A model generated the notes under the pieces. That model made no database searches. It was not told the DNA's origin and saw only the letters and a list, made by a program, of their open reading frames with translations. Below are positions 10,810 through 21,815 of a stretch of DNA of 64,000 nucleotides, in pieces. The position numbers and the translations under genes are program-made. How positions within the stretch are numbered: position 1 is the stretch's first letter; each line of letters opens with the position of its first letter. Source of the DNA: Betaproteobacteria bacterium (GTDB lineage Bacteria; Pseudomonadota; Gammaproteobacteria; Burkholderiales; Usitatibacteraceae); the NCBI GenBank assembly GCA_016711875.1, contig JADJSD010000006.1:124001-188000 (forward strand), in the 5' to 3' direction.

Positions 10810-11551
10810 CGGGCGGCCCGGTGACCGCGCGCCGCGCGGCGGCGGCGATCGTCGCCGTCGCGGCGCATGCCAGGACAGCGGGGCGCTGCCAGGCGGGACG
10901 CGCGACTGGCTCGTCGAGCTGAAGCGCCAGACACCAGTCGCGGAACCGCCGAGTCGACACCGCAGGTGAAGATCGACGCCTGCTCGGGGCCGCTTCGCCT
11001 TCGCGCGGCTCGAGCTGCCCTTTCCCGACCGACCGATTCCGAAGGCGCGTTCGATCCCCGGTTGGGCGACGTGAAGGCGCGGCTTGCCTGCCAGGCGGTG
11101 ACGGTCGGCGGGCCGGCTTTCCGAGCTACATGGACCGACCTTTCCCACCGGCGACCCGGATTCGCTGGGCACCGGCAAGTACCAGTGGCCGGCCGGCGTG
11201 CATACTCGCTGCCGCTGGGCGCGGGGCCCGGCGGCACGCAGCCTCGACCTCGCTGCAGGGCGAGCCAGGCCGTCTCGTTCGGTGGCGATGCGGCGCGCAA
11301 GGACGCCCACCAGACCAAGTTCGAATGGGACTGGCGCCTGGACCACCGGCCGGCCATTTCGCGAAGCTGGTCGCCAAAGCCGACATCGACTGGACGCAGG
11401 ATGGCAAGACCGGCGCCGTCCTGGAGCTCGAAGGCGGCGGGCCGTCTCGCGAGACTGGACGCTCATCCTGCTGGGCGGCGGGCTCCTCTGGGGCGAGGGC
11501 GTTCCGGGACCTACGGACGCCGCGTGGAGATCGTCTTCGCTTCGCTTTTGA
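10806..11551 (+). pseudogene. Exported protein of unknown function, frameshifted
   Basis: ATG 10806 overlaps the PPK2 stop (ATGA). The start MTGGPVTARRAAAAIVAVAA has a signal-peptide character. Recognisable pieces in other frames are VKARLACQAVTVGG, DPDSLGTGKYQWPAGV, DAARKDAHQTKFEWDW, DIDWTQDGKTGAVLELEGG, RDWTLILLGGGLLWGEGV and GTYGRRVEIVF. The alternation of aromatic and polar residues and the late glycine-rich strand suggest a beta-rich outer-membrane or periplasmic protein, but I do not recognise the family. The likely stop is TGA 11549-11551. Overlap with PPK2 suggests co-transcription. Frame changes are numerous, so the exact protein cannot be read. Confidence 0.45.
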
Positions 11552-11864
11552 CCGCCGGCGGCGCGCGCACACCACGACGACGCGTACGCGGTTGGGCGCG
11601 GACCGGAGGTTGAACGGCACGGCCGTGCTCTTGCCGCCCTTCACCGTGACGGTCTTCGTGACGGGGTGTCGAGGCCCGTGGCGATCGAGGCCTTGCAGGT
11701 CGCGTTCGCCTTTCCTTGCTCACGAACGTGACGACCAGGGGCGTGCCCGCCGAGGCCTTCACCTCGATGGCGAGGCCGTTCGTCTTCGCGTCGATCTCGA
11801 CGGGATAGGTGGCGGCGGCGGGCGAGGCGGCAAGGCACAGCAGGGCGGCAAGGGCGGATCGCAT
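11511..11864 (-). pseudogene. Small secreted hypothetical protein, frameshifted
   Basis: ATG at 11862-11864 (complement) gives a clean signal peptide MRSALAALLCLAASPAAA followed by TYPVEIDAKTNGLAIEVKAS and AGTPLVVTFVSKE. The sequence continues in a second frame (KANATCKASIATGLDTP) and a third (KGGKSTAVPFNLRSAPNRVR). About 100 residues in all, probably a small periplasmic beta-sandwich protein; no family recognised. The true C-terminus is uncertain because another shift near 11570 is likely, and I give the outermost stop at 11511-11513. The gene is convergent with the preceding gene and divergent from asnS, 48 bases from its start. Confidence 0.5.
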
Positions 11865-11912
11865 GGCTTCCTCTAGAATCGCGGTATCGAACTCACTCCG
11901 ACAGCTTCCGCC

Positions 11913-13312
<1,400 letters not shown>

Positions 13313-13322
13313 CGGGGCCGCC

Positions 13323-14232
13323 TTGAAGGACCGATGGGCCGGCTTCGCGCGGGCGCCGGCCTTCGAGTCTGCGCTCGCGTGGTACTTCGTCCTCGTCTGG
13401 GGATCGGGCTACGTCGCCACGAAGGCGGGCTTGGCGGACGCGCCGCCCTTCACCTTCCTGGCGCTTCGCTATGCGTTCGGCCTGTCGCTGCTCGTGCCGG
13501 CGATGCTGTGGCTCCGGCCGCGCTGGCCTGCGTCGCCGGGCGAGTGGGCGCACGTCGTGGTCGCGGGCCTGCTCATGCACGCCGTGAACCTCGGCGGCAG
13601 CCACTATGCGCAGTACCTCCGGATGACGGCGGGCGTCACGGCGCTCGTCCTGGCCATGCAGCCCCTCGTCACGGCGGTCGTCTCCTCGCGCTTCCTGGGC
13701 GAGCGGCTGGGGTCACGGCAATGGGCCGGCGTGGCACTCGGGCTCGCGGGCGTGGCGCTCGTCGTCTGGCACAAGGTCGACGTGCGCTCGGTCACGGCGG
13801 GAAGCCTCGCGGGGATCTTCATCTCCTCGCGGCGGTGACGGCGGGCACGCTCTACCAGCGTACCTTCTGCCCGCACGCGGACCTGCGTTCGGCGGCCCTC
13901 GTGCAGTTCGCTGCCTCGTTCGCCGTGCTCGCGCCCGCGGCCTTGGCGATCGAGGGCTTTCCGTGCGCTGGAGCGTCGCTCGCGCTCTCGATCGCCTACC
14001 TGGTCATCGGCTCGTCGATCTTTCGGGGTGAGCGCGCTGCACACGCTCATGCGGCGCGGGCAGGCGACGCGGGTGACGAGCATGCTGTACCTCACGCCGG
14101 TCGTGGCGGTGGCGCTCGAGGCGCTGTTCTTCGGCGTGGTGCCCACGGCGCTCACGGGGGCCGGCATGGCGATCGCCTTCGCGGGCGTCGCGCTCGTCAC
14201 GCGGCGGTGGCGGCGAGCCCGGGGACCGCTAG
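13323..14232 (+). CDS. EamA/DMT-family transporter (frameshifted in the second half)
   Basis: Begins at TTG 13323 (KDRWAGFARAPAFESALAWY). Ten-helix drug/metabolite transporter: helices are visible at ALAWYFVLVWGSGYVATKAG, LALRYAFGLSLLVPAMLWL, VVVAGLLMHAVNLGGSHYAQ, VTALVLAMQPLVTAVVSS, WAGVALGLAGVALVVW, and, after frame changes near 13828 and 14022, LYLTPVVAVALEALFFGVVP and AGMAIAFAGVALVTRRW. The LGERLG motif after helix 4 is typical of EamA repeats. It probably exports small metabolites or amino acids across the inner membrane; the substrate cannot be read. A further indel near the end would place the stop at 14230-14232, sharing CTAG with the convergent yjdM stop. Confidence 0.8.
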
Positions 14233-14571
14233 GCCTTCCGGACGAACTCCGACTTGAGCTTCATGGGCCCGATGCCCTCGACCTTGCAGTCGATGTCGTG
14301 GTCGCCCTCCACCAGGCGGATGTTCTTCACCTTGGTGCCGACCTTCACCACCAGGGACGAGCCCTTGACCTTCAGGTCCTTGATCACCGTCACCGAGTCG
14401 CCGTCCTGGAGTTCGTTGCCGTTCGAGTCTCGCACGAGGAGGCCGGCGGGCGCGGCGTCGGCGGCCGCGGCGCGGTCCCATTCGTGGGCGCACTCCGGGA
14501 CAGACGAAGCGCTCGCCGTCTTCGTAAGTGAACGTGGAACCGCATCGGGGGCAGGGGGGCAGGGCGCTCAT
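14229..14571 (-). CDS. yjdM: YjdM/PhnA-type zinc-ribbon protein (one frameshift)
   Basis: ATG at 14569-14571 (complement) begins MSALPPCPRCGSTFTYEDGE, with a CPxC zinc-ribbon half and the second half FVCPEC restored by one added base near 14500. The C-terminal SH3-like domain RDSNGNELQDGDSVTVIKDL...KVGTKVKNIRLVEG...DCKVEGIGPMKLKSEFVRK is in one open frame to TAG 14229-14231. The total of about 113 residues matches the YjdM (formerly PhnA) family, whose role is not firmly established despite the historical alkylphosphonate name. The 343-nt span is one base over a whole number of codons, agreeing with a single indel. Confidence 0.85.
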
Positions 14572-14670
14572 GTCGTGTCGGGAGGGATGGGGGATCGCAT
14601 CATTATCCCCGTGTTCCCGGCCGGGCCATTCGCGGCACAATGCCGGCTTCCGACCCGCGAAAGGCCGCCC

Positions 14671-15285
14671 ATGCAACTCGTCGGCATGCTCGATTCCCCC
14701 TACGTGCGCCGCGTCGCCATCTCGATGAAGCTGATGGGCATCGACTTCGAGCACCGGCCCGTCTCCGTCTTCAGGCATTTCGAGGCCTTCCGCGAGGTGA
14801 ACCCCGTCGTGAAGGCGCCGACGCTCGTGTGCGACGACGGCGTGGCCCTCATGGATTCGACGCTGATCCTCGACTATCTCGAGTCGCGGGTGCCGCCGGA
14901 CCGCCGCCTGATGCCGCCCGGGGGCCTCGAGCGGCGCGAAGCGCTGCGGCTCATCGGCTACGCGCTTGCCGGCTGCGACAAGTGCGTCGCGCTGGTGTAC
15001 GAGCGCGAGCAACGCCCGCCCGAGCGGCGCCACGAACCGTGGGCGGAGCGATCCCTGGGGCAGGCCTCGGCGGCCTTCTCCGTGCTCGAAGACGCCGTGG
15101 GGAATGCGAGGCCGTGGCTGCAGGGCCCGGAGCCGAACGCGGCCGACGTCGCCGCGGCCGTCGCCTGGCGCTTCGCGCAGTACTACAACGCCGAACTGCT
15201 GCCGGCCTGGAAGTTTCCGGCGCTGGCCCGGTACTCGGCGGCCGCCGAAGGCTTGCCGGTCTTCGCATCGACCCCGCTCGATTGA
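14671..15285 (+). CDS. Glutathione S-transferase family protein
   Basis: 204 residues from ATG 14671. The N-terminal thioredoxin fold reads MQLVGMLDSPYVRRVAISMK, with the Ser of SPYVRR in the usual active-site position, then HFEAFREVNPVVKAPTLVCD (cis-Pro before TLV) and the glutathione-contact segment ALMDSTLILDYLE. The C-terminal half is all-helical, with LIGYALAGCDKCVALVYER and WLQGPEPNAADVAAAVAWRF, the N-capping region of GST C-terminal domains. It likely conjugates or reduces electrophiles with glutathione in the cytoplasm. An in-frame upstream extension exists, but the fold starts at this methionine. It stands alone between yjdM and the protease gene. Confidence 0.88.
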   Translation: MQLVGMLDSPYVRRVAISMKLMGIDFEHRPVSVFRHFEAFREVNPVVKAPTLVCDDGVALMDSTLILDYLESRVPPDRRLMPPGGLERREALRLIGYALAGCDKCVALVYEREQRPPERRHEPWAERSLGQASAAFSVLEDAVGNARPWLQGPEPNAADVAAAVAWRFAQYYNAELLPAWKFPALARYSAAAEGLPVFASTPLD

Positions 15286-15351
15286 CGGGGGCTTGAACTC
15301 GGGGCTTCCCGCCACGATCTGGCGTGAGGTCGATCCCTGCCGGAAGCTCCC

Positions 15352-16422
15352 ATGAAGAAGCCCATCATCCTCGTCGCCGCGCTTGTCGCGGCGGCCGCCG
15401 CCTTCTCCCCGTTCGCGCAGAAGGGCGGTTCGCCGGAATCCCGGCCCGTGTCGCCGCGGGGCCCGCTCCTGGCGCAAGAGCAGGCGCTCACGAGCCTCTT
15501 CGAGAGCGCCGCGCCCTCGGTGGCGTACATCACCACGGAGCGGCTGGAACGCACCAGCTTCTTCACGGCCGAGGTCGCGAAGGGGGCCGGCAGCGGCTTC
15601 GTGTGGGACTCGCAGGGCCACGTGGTCACGAACTTCCACGTGCTGCAGGGCGCGCGCGGGGTCACGGTGCAACTCGACGCGGGCCAGCGCATCCCGGCGA
15701 CCCTCGTGGGCGTCGCGCCCGACTACGACCTCGCCGTGGTGAAGCTCTCGCAGGTTCCCAGGGACCTGCGGCCCATCCCCGTCGGCTCCTCGAAGGAGCT
15801 GCGCGTGGGCCAGTCGGTGTTCGCCATCGGCAATCCCTTCGGCTTGTCGCGCACGCTCACCACGGGCATCGTGAGCGCGCTCGACCGCCACCTGCCCACG
15901 AGCGAGTACCGCGAAATCTCGGGCGCGATCCAGACGGACGCCGCGATCAACCCGGGCAACTCCGGCGGACCGCTTCTCGATAGCGCCGGGCGGCTCGTCG
16001 GCGTGAATACCGCCATCCGTTCGCCTTCGGGAGGCTCATCGGGCGTGGGCTTCGCGATTCCTGTCGACCTCGTGAACCGCATCGTTCCCCAGCTCATCGC
16101 ACGCGGGAAGGCGGCGTTGCCGGGAATCGGCATCCGCGCGGTGGATCCGATGATCGTCGCGCGCGCGGGGCTCACCGGCGTGGTCGTCGCCGACGTGATG
16201 CGCGGCTCGCCGGCGGCGGAGGCCGGCCTTCGCCCCGTGGACCGCAAGACGGGCGAGGTAGGCGACGTGATCATCGCGGTGAACGGCCGGCCCGTCGAGG
16301 CGATGGGCACCTTCGCCGCCGAGCTGGACCGCGCCGGCATCGACAGCACCGCCGAGCTCACCGTCCAGCGCGACAAGAAGGAACGCAAGGTGCGCGTGAA
16401 AGTGATCGACGTGCAGCGCTAG
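15352..16422 (+). CDS. DegP/DegS-like trypsin-family serine protease with one PDZ domain
   Basis: 356 residues from ATG 15352. An N-terminal signal or anchor (MKKPIILVAALVAAAAAF) points to the periplasm. The protease domain shows the triad: His96 in TNFHVLQG, Asp126 in PDYDLAVVKL and Ser204 in NPGNSGGPLLD. The LA loop (SSFFTAEV-like) is short, and the activation segment GNPFGLSRTLTTGIVSA is typical of HtrA proteins. One PDZ domain spans about residues 260-350 (TGVVVADVMRGSPAAEAGL, GDVIIAVNGRPVEAMG). A single PDZ resembles DegS more than DegP, but no RseA context is present. It probably degrades or senses misfolded envelope proteins. The gene is intact, and a perfect palindrome follows its stop. 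Confidence 0.88.
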   Translation: MKKPIILVAALVAAAAAFSPFAQKGGSPESRPVSPRGPLLAQEQALTSLFESAAPSVAYITTERLERTSFFTAEVAKGAGSGFVWDSQGHVVTNFHVLQGARGVTVQLDAGQRIPATLVGVAPDYDLAVVKLSQVPRDLRPIPVGSSKELRVGQSVFAIGNPFGLSRTLTTGIVSALDRHLPTSEYREISGAIQTDAAINPGNSGGPLLDSAGRLVGVNTAIRSPSGGSSGVGFAIPVDLVNRIVPQLIARGKAALPGIGIRAVDPMIVARAGLTGVVVADVMRGSPAAEAGLRPVDRKTGEVGDVIIAVNGRPVEAMGTFAAELDRAGIDSTAELTVQRDKKERKVRVKVIDVQR

Positions 16423-16427
16423 AAATC

Positions 16428-16488
16428 GGGGACAGGTGAATTTGGGGACAGGTGTAATTTTCACCTGTCCCCAAATTCACCTGTCCCC
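16428..16488. repeat. Perfect 27-bp inverted repeat (GGGGACAGGTG palindrome)
   Basis: Left arm 16428-16454 and right arm 16462-16488 are perfect reverse complements around a 7-base AT-rich centre (TAATTTT). Each arm itself contains two copies of GGGGACAGGTG separated by AATTT. It lies five bases after the protease stop and 62 bases before parE. A shorter relative lies at 59626-59654. Such palindromes occur as dispersed REP-like elements in proteobacterial chromosomes; here it could also act as a transcript-end hairpin. No adjoining transposase is visible. Confidence 0.85.
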
Positions 16489-16550
16489 AGCAGGCATCGA
16501 GGGGCGGCGCGAAACGGTAAAATGGCGGATTCGCCCGAAGAAAAGCCCGC

Positions 16551-18521
16551 ATGGCCTCCCCCCGCTACGACGAAGCCTCCATCCGTGTCCTGAAGGGCCT
16601 CGAGCCCGTCAAGGAACGGCCCGGGATGTACACCCGGACCGACACGCCGCTTCACATCATCCAGGAAGTGATCGACAACGCCGCCGACGAAGCCCTCGCC
16701 GGCGCGGCGAAGACGATCACCGTGACGCTTCACGCCGACCGCTCCGTCTCCGTCGAGGACGACGGCCGAGGCATTCCCGTGGGCCCGCATCCGGAAGAAA
16801 AGGTGCCAACCGTCGAGGTCGTCTTCACGCGCCTTCACGCCGGCGGCAAGTTCGACAAGAAGACGGGCGGCAGCGCCTATGCGTTCTCCGGCGGCCTGCA
16901 CGGCGTGGGCGTCTCGGTCACCAACGCGCTCTCGAAGCGGCTCGAGGTGAAGGTGCGCCGCGAGGGTGCCACCTGGGCCATGGCCTTCGAGGACGGCTTC
17001 GTCGTCGAGAAGCTGCAGAAGACCGGCTCCGCGCCCGCGAAGCAGTCCGGCACGTGGGTGCGCGCCTGGCCCGACGCGAAGTATTTCGACACGGACCGCA
17101 TCCGCCGCCCCGAGCTCGAGCACCTGCTGCGCGCCAAGGCCGTGCTGCTCGCGGGCCTTTGCATGCGCCTCGTCGACGAGGCCTCGGGCGAGACGCTCGA
17201 GTGGAAGTACGAGGGCGGCATGGCGGCCTACCTGCAGGAGCAGCTCGCCGGCGAGGACGGCCTCGTGAGCCCGATCGTCGTGGGCGAATCCTTCGTGGCC
17301 GCGGGCGACGCGCTTTTCGCGGAGGGCGAGGGCGCCTCATGGGCGATCGCCTGGTGCGAGGGCGGCGGGGGCGGCGAGTCCTACGTGAACTTGATCCCCA
17401 CCGTCGAGGGCGGCACGCACGAATCGGGACTCAAGAGCGGCGTCTTCGAATCGGTGCGCGAATTCTGCCTGCACCATGAACTGCTCACGCGGGGGGTGAA
17501 CCTGCAGTCCGAGGACGTGTGGAAGCCCCTGCGCTTCGTGCTGTCGACGCGCCTGCTCGACCCGCAGTTCCAGGGGCAGACCAAGACCAAGCTGTCCTCG
17601 CGCGACGCGGTGAAGCTCGTCGCCTCGCGCCTGAAGGATCCGCTGGACGCCTGGCTCAACCAGCACGTGGAAGACGGCAAGAAGATCGCCGAGCTCGCCA
17701 TCAAGGCCGCCGTGGCGCGGCAGAAGGCCGGCAAGGCCGCCGAGAAGCGCCGGGGCTCCGGCGTCGCGGTGCTGCCGGGCAAGCTCACCGACTGCGAGAG
17801 CGAGGAGACTTCGCGGAACGAACTCTTCCTCGTCGAGGGCGATTCGGCCGGCGGCTCCGCGCGCCAGGGCCGCGACCGCCACTTCCAGGCGATCCTCCCG
17901 CTGCGCGGCAAGATCCTCAACACGTTCGAGGTCGACCCCACGCAGATCTACGCCAACAACGAGGTGCACGACATCGCGGTGGCGCTGGGCATCGAGCCCC
18001 ATGCGGTGGGCGATGCCGAGAAGGCCCTCGCGAACCTGCGCTACGGCAAGGTCATCATCATGGCCGACGCGGACGTCGACGGCTCGCACATCCAGACACT
18101 GCTGCTTGCGCTCTTCTTCCGCCACTTCCCGGGCCTGCTCGCGCGCGGCCACATCCACGTCGCCCAGCCGCCGCTTTACGTCGTGAAAGTCGAAGCGCAG
18201 GGCAAGAGCCGGCCCGAGCGTCGCCTCTACGCGCTGGACGAAGGCGAGCGCGACGCCATCCTCGTGAAGCTCGCGGACGAGAAGGTGCGCGAGAGCGCCA
18301 TCCACGTCGGCCGCTTCAAGGGCCTGGGCGAGATGAACCCCGACGAGCTGCGCGAGACCACGATGAACCCGGACACGCGCCGCCTCCTTCCCCTCACCGT
18401 CACGACCGACGTCCTGGCCGACACCCACCGCATGTTCACGCTCCTCATGGGCAAGGGCGAGGCTTCCTCGCGCCGCAGCTGGATGGAAGAGCATGGCAAC
18501 CGGGTGGAAGCCGATGTCTAA
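16551..18521 (+). CDS. parE: DNA topoisomerase IV subunit B
   Basis: 656 residues from ATG 16551. This is the ATPase subunit of topoisomerase IV, which unlinks daughter chromosomes. The GHKL ATPase shows the Bergerat elements EVIDNAADEALAG, DDGRGIPVG and SGGLHGVGVSVTNALS. The transducer domain follows. The TOPRIM domain carries LVEGDSAGGSARQGRDRHF and the metal-binding DADVDGSHIQTLLLALFFRH, and the C-terminus has the GLGEMNPDELRETTM block shared by ParE and GyrB. The length is close to the usual 630-660 of ParE and lacks the large GyrB insert. parC follows with an eight-base overlap, which supports ParE rather than GyrB. The gene is intact, as are the genes after it. Confidence 0.95.
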   Translation: MASPRYDEASIRVLKGLEPVKERPGMYTRTDTPLHIIQEVIDNAADEALAGAAKTITVTLHADRSVSVEDDGRGIPVGPHPEEKVPTVEVVFTRLHAGGKFDKKTGGSAYAFSGGLHGVGVSVTNALSKRLEVKVRREGATWAMAFEDGFVVEKLQKTGSAPAKQSGTWVRAWPDAKYFDTDRIRRPELEHLLRAKAVLLAGLCMRLVDEASGETLEWKYEGGMAAYLQEQLAGEDGLVSPIVVGESFVAAGDALFAEGEGASWAIAWCEGGGGGESYVNLIPTVEGGTHESGLKSGVFESVREFCLHHELLTRGVNLQSEDVWKPLRFVLSTRLLDPQFQGQTKTKLSSRDAVKLVASRLKDPLDAWLNQHVEDGKKIAELAIKAAVARQKAGKAAEKRRGSGVAVLPGKLTDCESEETSRNELFLVEGDSAGGSARQGRDRHFQAILPLRGKILNTFEVDPTQIYANNEVHDIAVALGIEPHAVGDAEKALANLRYGKVIIMADADVDGSHIQTLLLALFFRHFPGLLARGHIHVAQPPLYVVKVEAQGKSRPERRLYALDEGERDAILVKLADEKVRESAIHVGRFKGLGEMNPDELRETTMNPDTRRLLPLTVTTDVLADTHRMFTLLMGKGEASSRRSWMEEHGNRVEADV

Positions 18522-20921
18522 GCGAACCATGCCCGACGACAAGACCCCCGACCTGTTCTCGGCCGATCCCCCGGCCGCCCCGCCGCCGCCGCCCGGCATG
18601 CCCGCCGCCCCGGCCGCCTCGGGCGACGGCGAGATGCCCCTCGCCCAGTTCGCCGAAAGCGCCTATCTCGCCTACGCGATGAGCGTGGTGAAGGGCCGCG
18701 CGCTGCCGGCGGTGGAAGACGGCCAGAAGCCCGTGCAGCGCCGCATCCTCTATGCCATGCGCGAACTGGGCAACCGCCACGACGCGCCGTTCAAGAAGTC
18801 CGCGCGCATCGTCGGAGACGTGATCGGCAAGTACCATCCGCACGGCGATTCCGCGGTGTACGAAGCGGCCGTTCGGATGGCGCAGGATTTCACCCTGCGC
18901 TACCCGCTCATCCAGGGCCAGGGCAACTTCGGCTCGCGCGATGGCGACGGCGCCGCGGCCATGCGCTACACGGAAGTGCGCCTCACGAAGTTCGCCGAGG
19001 AGATCCTGCTCGCGGAGCTCGAGCGCGGCACGGTCGACTTCATCCCGACCTACGACGGCTCGCTCGAGGAGCCGCGCCTGCTGCCCGCGCGATTGCCCCT
19101 CGCGGTGCTGAACGGCGCCTCGGGCATCGCGGTGGGCATGGCGACGGAGATCCCGCCGCACAACCTGCGCGAGGTGGTGGAAGCCGCCGCCGTGGCGCTA
19201 CGCAACGCGAAGGCCGCCGACGCCGAGATCCTCGCGTCGATTCCCGGCCCGGATTTCCCCGGCGGCGGCCAGATCATCTCGGCGCCCGAGGAGATCGCGA
19301 AGGCTTACGAGACGGGCCGCGGCGCCATCCGCGTGCGCGCGAAGTGGGTCCGCGAGAATCTCGCGCGCGGCCAGTACCGCATCGCCATCACCGAGATGCC
19401 GCCGGGCACCAACGCCGCCCGCGTGCTCTCGGAGATCGAGGAGCTCACCAACCCGAAGCCGCGCGCCGGGAAGAAGTCCGTTTCGGCGGAGGCGCAGGCA
19501 CTCAAGGCCGCCGTGCTCGGCGTGCTGGAGACGGCGCGTGACGATTCGGACCGCGAGCACCCCGTACGCCTGGTCCTGGAGCCGCGCACCTCCCGCGTCA
19601 CGCCCGAGGAGCTCATGAACCTGCTCCTCGCGCACACCTCGCTCGAGCAGAACGCGCCCGTGAACCTGGTGGCCATCGACCGCGAGGGCCGGCCGAAGCT
19701 CGCGGGCCTCGCGCACTGGATCCGCGAATGGGCGGCCTTCCGCCTCGTGGCGCTGGAGCGTCGGCTCGCCCACCGGCAGGGAGAGGTCGTCGACCGGCTG
19801 CACATCCTCGACGGCCGCATGATCGCCTTCCTCAACATCGACAAGGTGATCAAGGTCATCCGCAATTCGGACGAACCCAGGCCCGAGCTGATGCAGGCCT
19901 TCGCGCTGAGCGAGCGGCAGGCCGAGGACATCCTCGAGATCCGCCTTCGCCAGCTCGCGAAGCTCGAGGGCATCAAGATCGAGCGCGAGATCAAGGAACT
20001 GAAAGCCGAGCACGCGGAGCTGGAGAAGCTTCTCGCGAACGAGGGCGCGCGGCGCAAGCTCGCGGTGAAGGAACTGATGGCCGACGGCGAGAAATTCGGC
20101 GACGCGCGGCGCACCACCATCGAGGTCGCCGAGCGCGCGGCCGCGGCGCCGGTCGAATCGCTCTCGGACGAGCCGATCACCGTGATCTGCTCGAGGAACG
20201 GCTTCCTGCGCACGCGTACCGGCCACGGCATCGACGCGACGACGCTCTCCTGGAAGGAAGGCGATGGCGCGCTCGCGGTGCTCGAGACGCGCACGGTCCA
20301 CCCGATCGTGCTGGTCGGGGCCAATGGCCGCACGTTCTGCGTGCGCGCCCTGGACCTGCCCGGCGGCAAGGGCGACGGCGTGCCCGCGACGTCGCTCGTG
20401 GAGCTGGCCGGGACACGCATCGTGGGCGTGCTCTCGGGCCCGGCCGAAACGCCGCTGCTGCTCGCCTCGAGCGGCGGCCAGGGGCTTCGCTGCCAGCTGG
20501 GCGATCTCGTCACGCGCCAGCGCGCGGGCAAGGCCTTCATGAACGTGCCCGAGGGCGAGCGCGTGCTCGAGCCCGTGGTGACGAAGGCGGATACGAAGGA
20601 AGTCGCAGCCCTCTCCGCGCAGGGGCGCCTCCTCGTCTTCCCGCTGGAGGAAGTGAATGCGCTCTCCGGCGGTGGCAAGGGCGTGATCCTCATGCGCCTT
20701 CACGAGGGCGAGGCGCTCGTGGGCGTGCGCTCCGTGTCCGGGCCCGTGAAGGTGCGAGGCAAGGGCCGCGGTGACAAGGTCACGGTCGTCACCGTCACCG
20801 GAGCCGATCTCGAGGCGGCGCGGGGTTCGCGCGCTCGCGCGGGCCGCGTGCTGCCGGGCTCGCTCAAGTCGGTCACCGGGTTCGCGGACCCGGCGGACGA
20901 CACCACCACCAGGAGATACCC

Positions 20922-20925
<4 letters not shown>
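18514..20925 (+). CDS. parC: DNA topoisomerase IV subunit A
   Basis: About 803 residues using ATG 18514 (MSKRTMPDDK), which has GTGGAAG upstream and overlaps the parE stop by eight bases; an in-frame ATG at 18493 is possible but sits deeper in parE. A Pro/Ala-rich N-terminal tail of about 40 residues precedes the breakage-reunion domain: YAMSVVKGRALPAVEDGQKP, GDVIGKYHPHGDSAVYEA and the catalytic Tyr152 in AAAMRYTEVRL. The tower and coiled-coil region is visible around ERRLAHRQGEVVDRL and EIKELKAEHAELEKLL. The C-terminal beta-pinwheel repeats are weakly conserved (RNGFLRTRTGHG). It pairs with ParE to relax and decatenate DNA. The last codon overlaps the next ATG. Confidence 0.95.
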
Positions 20926-21803
<878 letters not shown>

Positions 21804-21815
21804 CCGAACCGGGCG

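Noticed and set aside
1769..11864. A decaying genomic island of true pseudogenes
   Set aside because: Motifs are intact, lengths are normal and the defects are almost entirely single-base shifts, so error is more likely; kept as a finding to verify.
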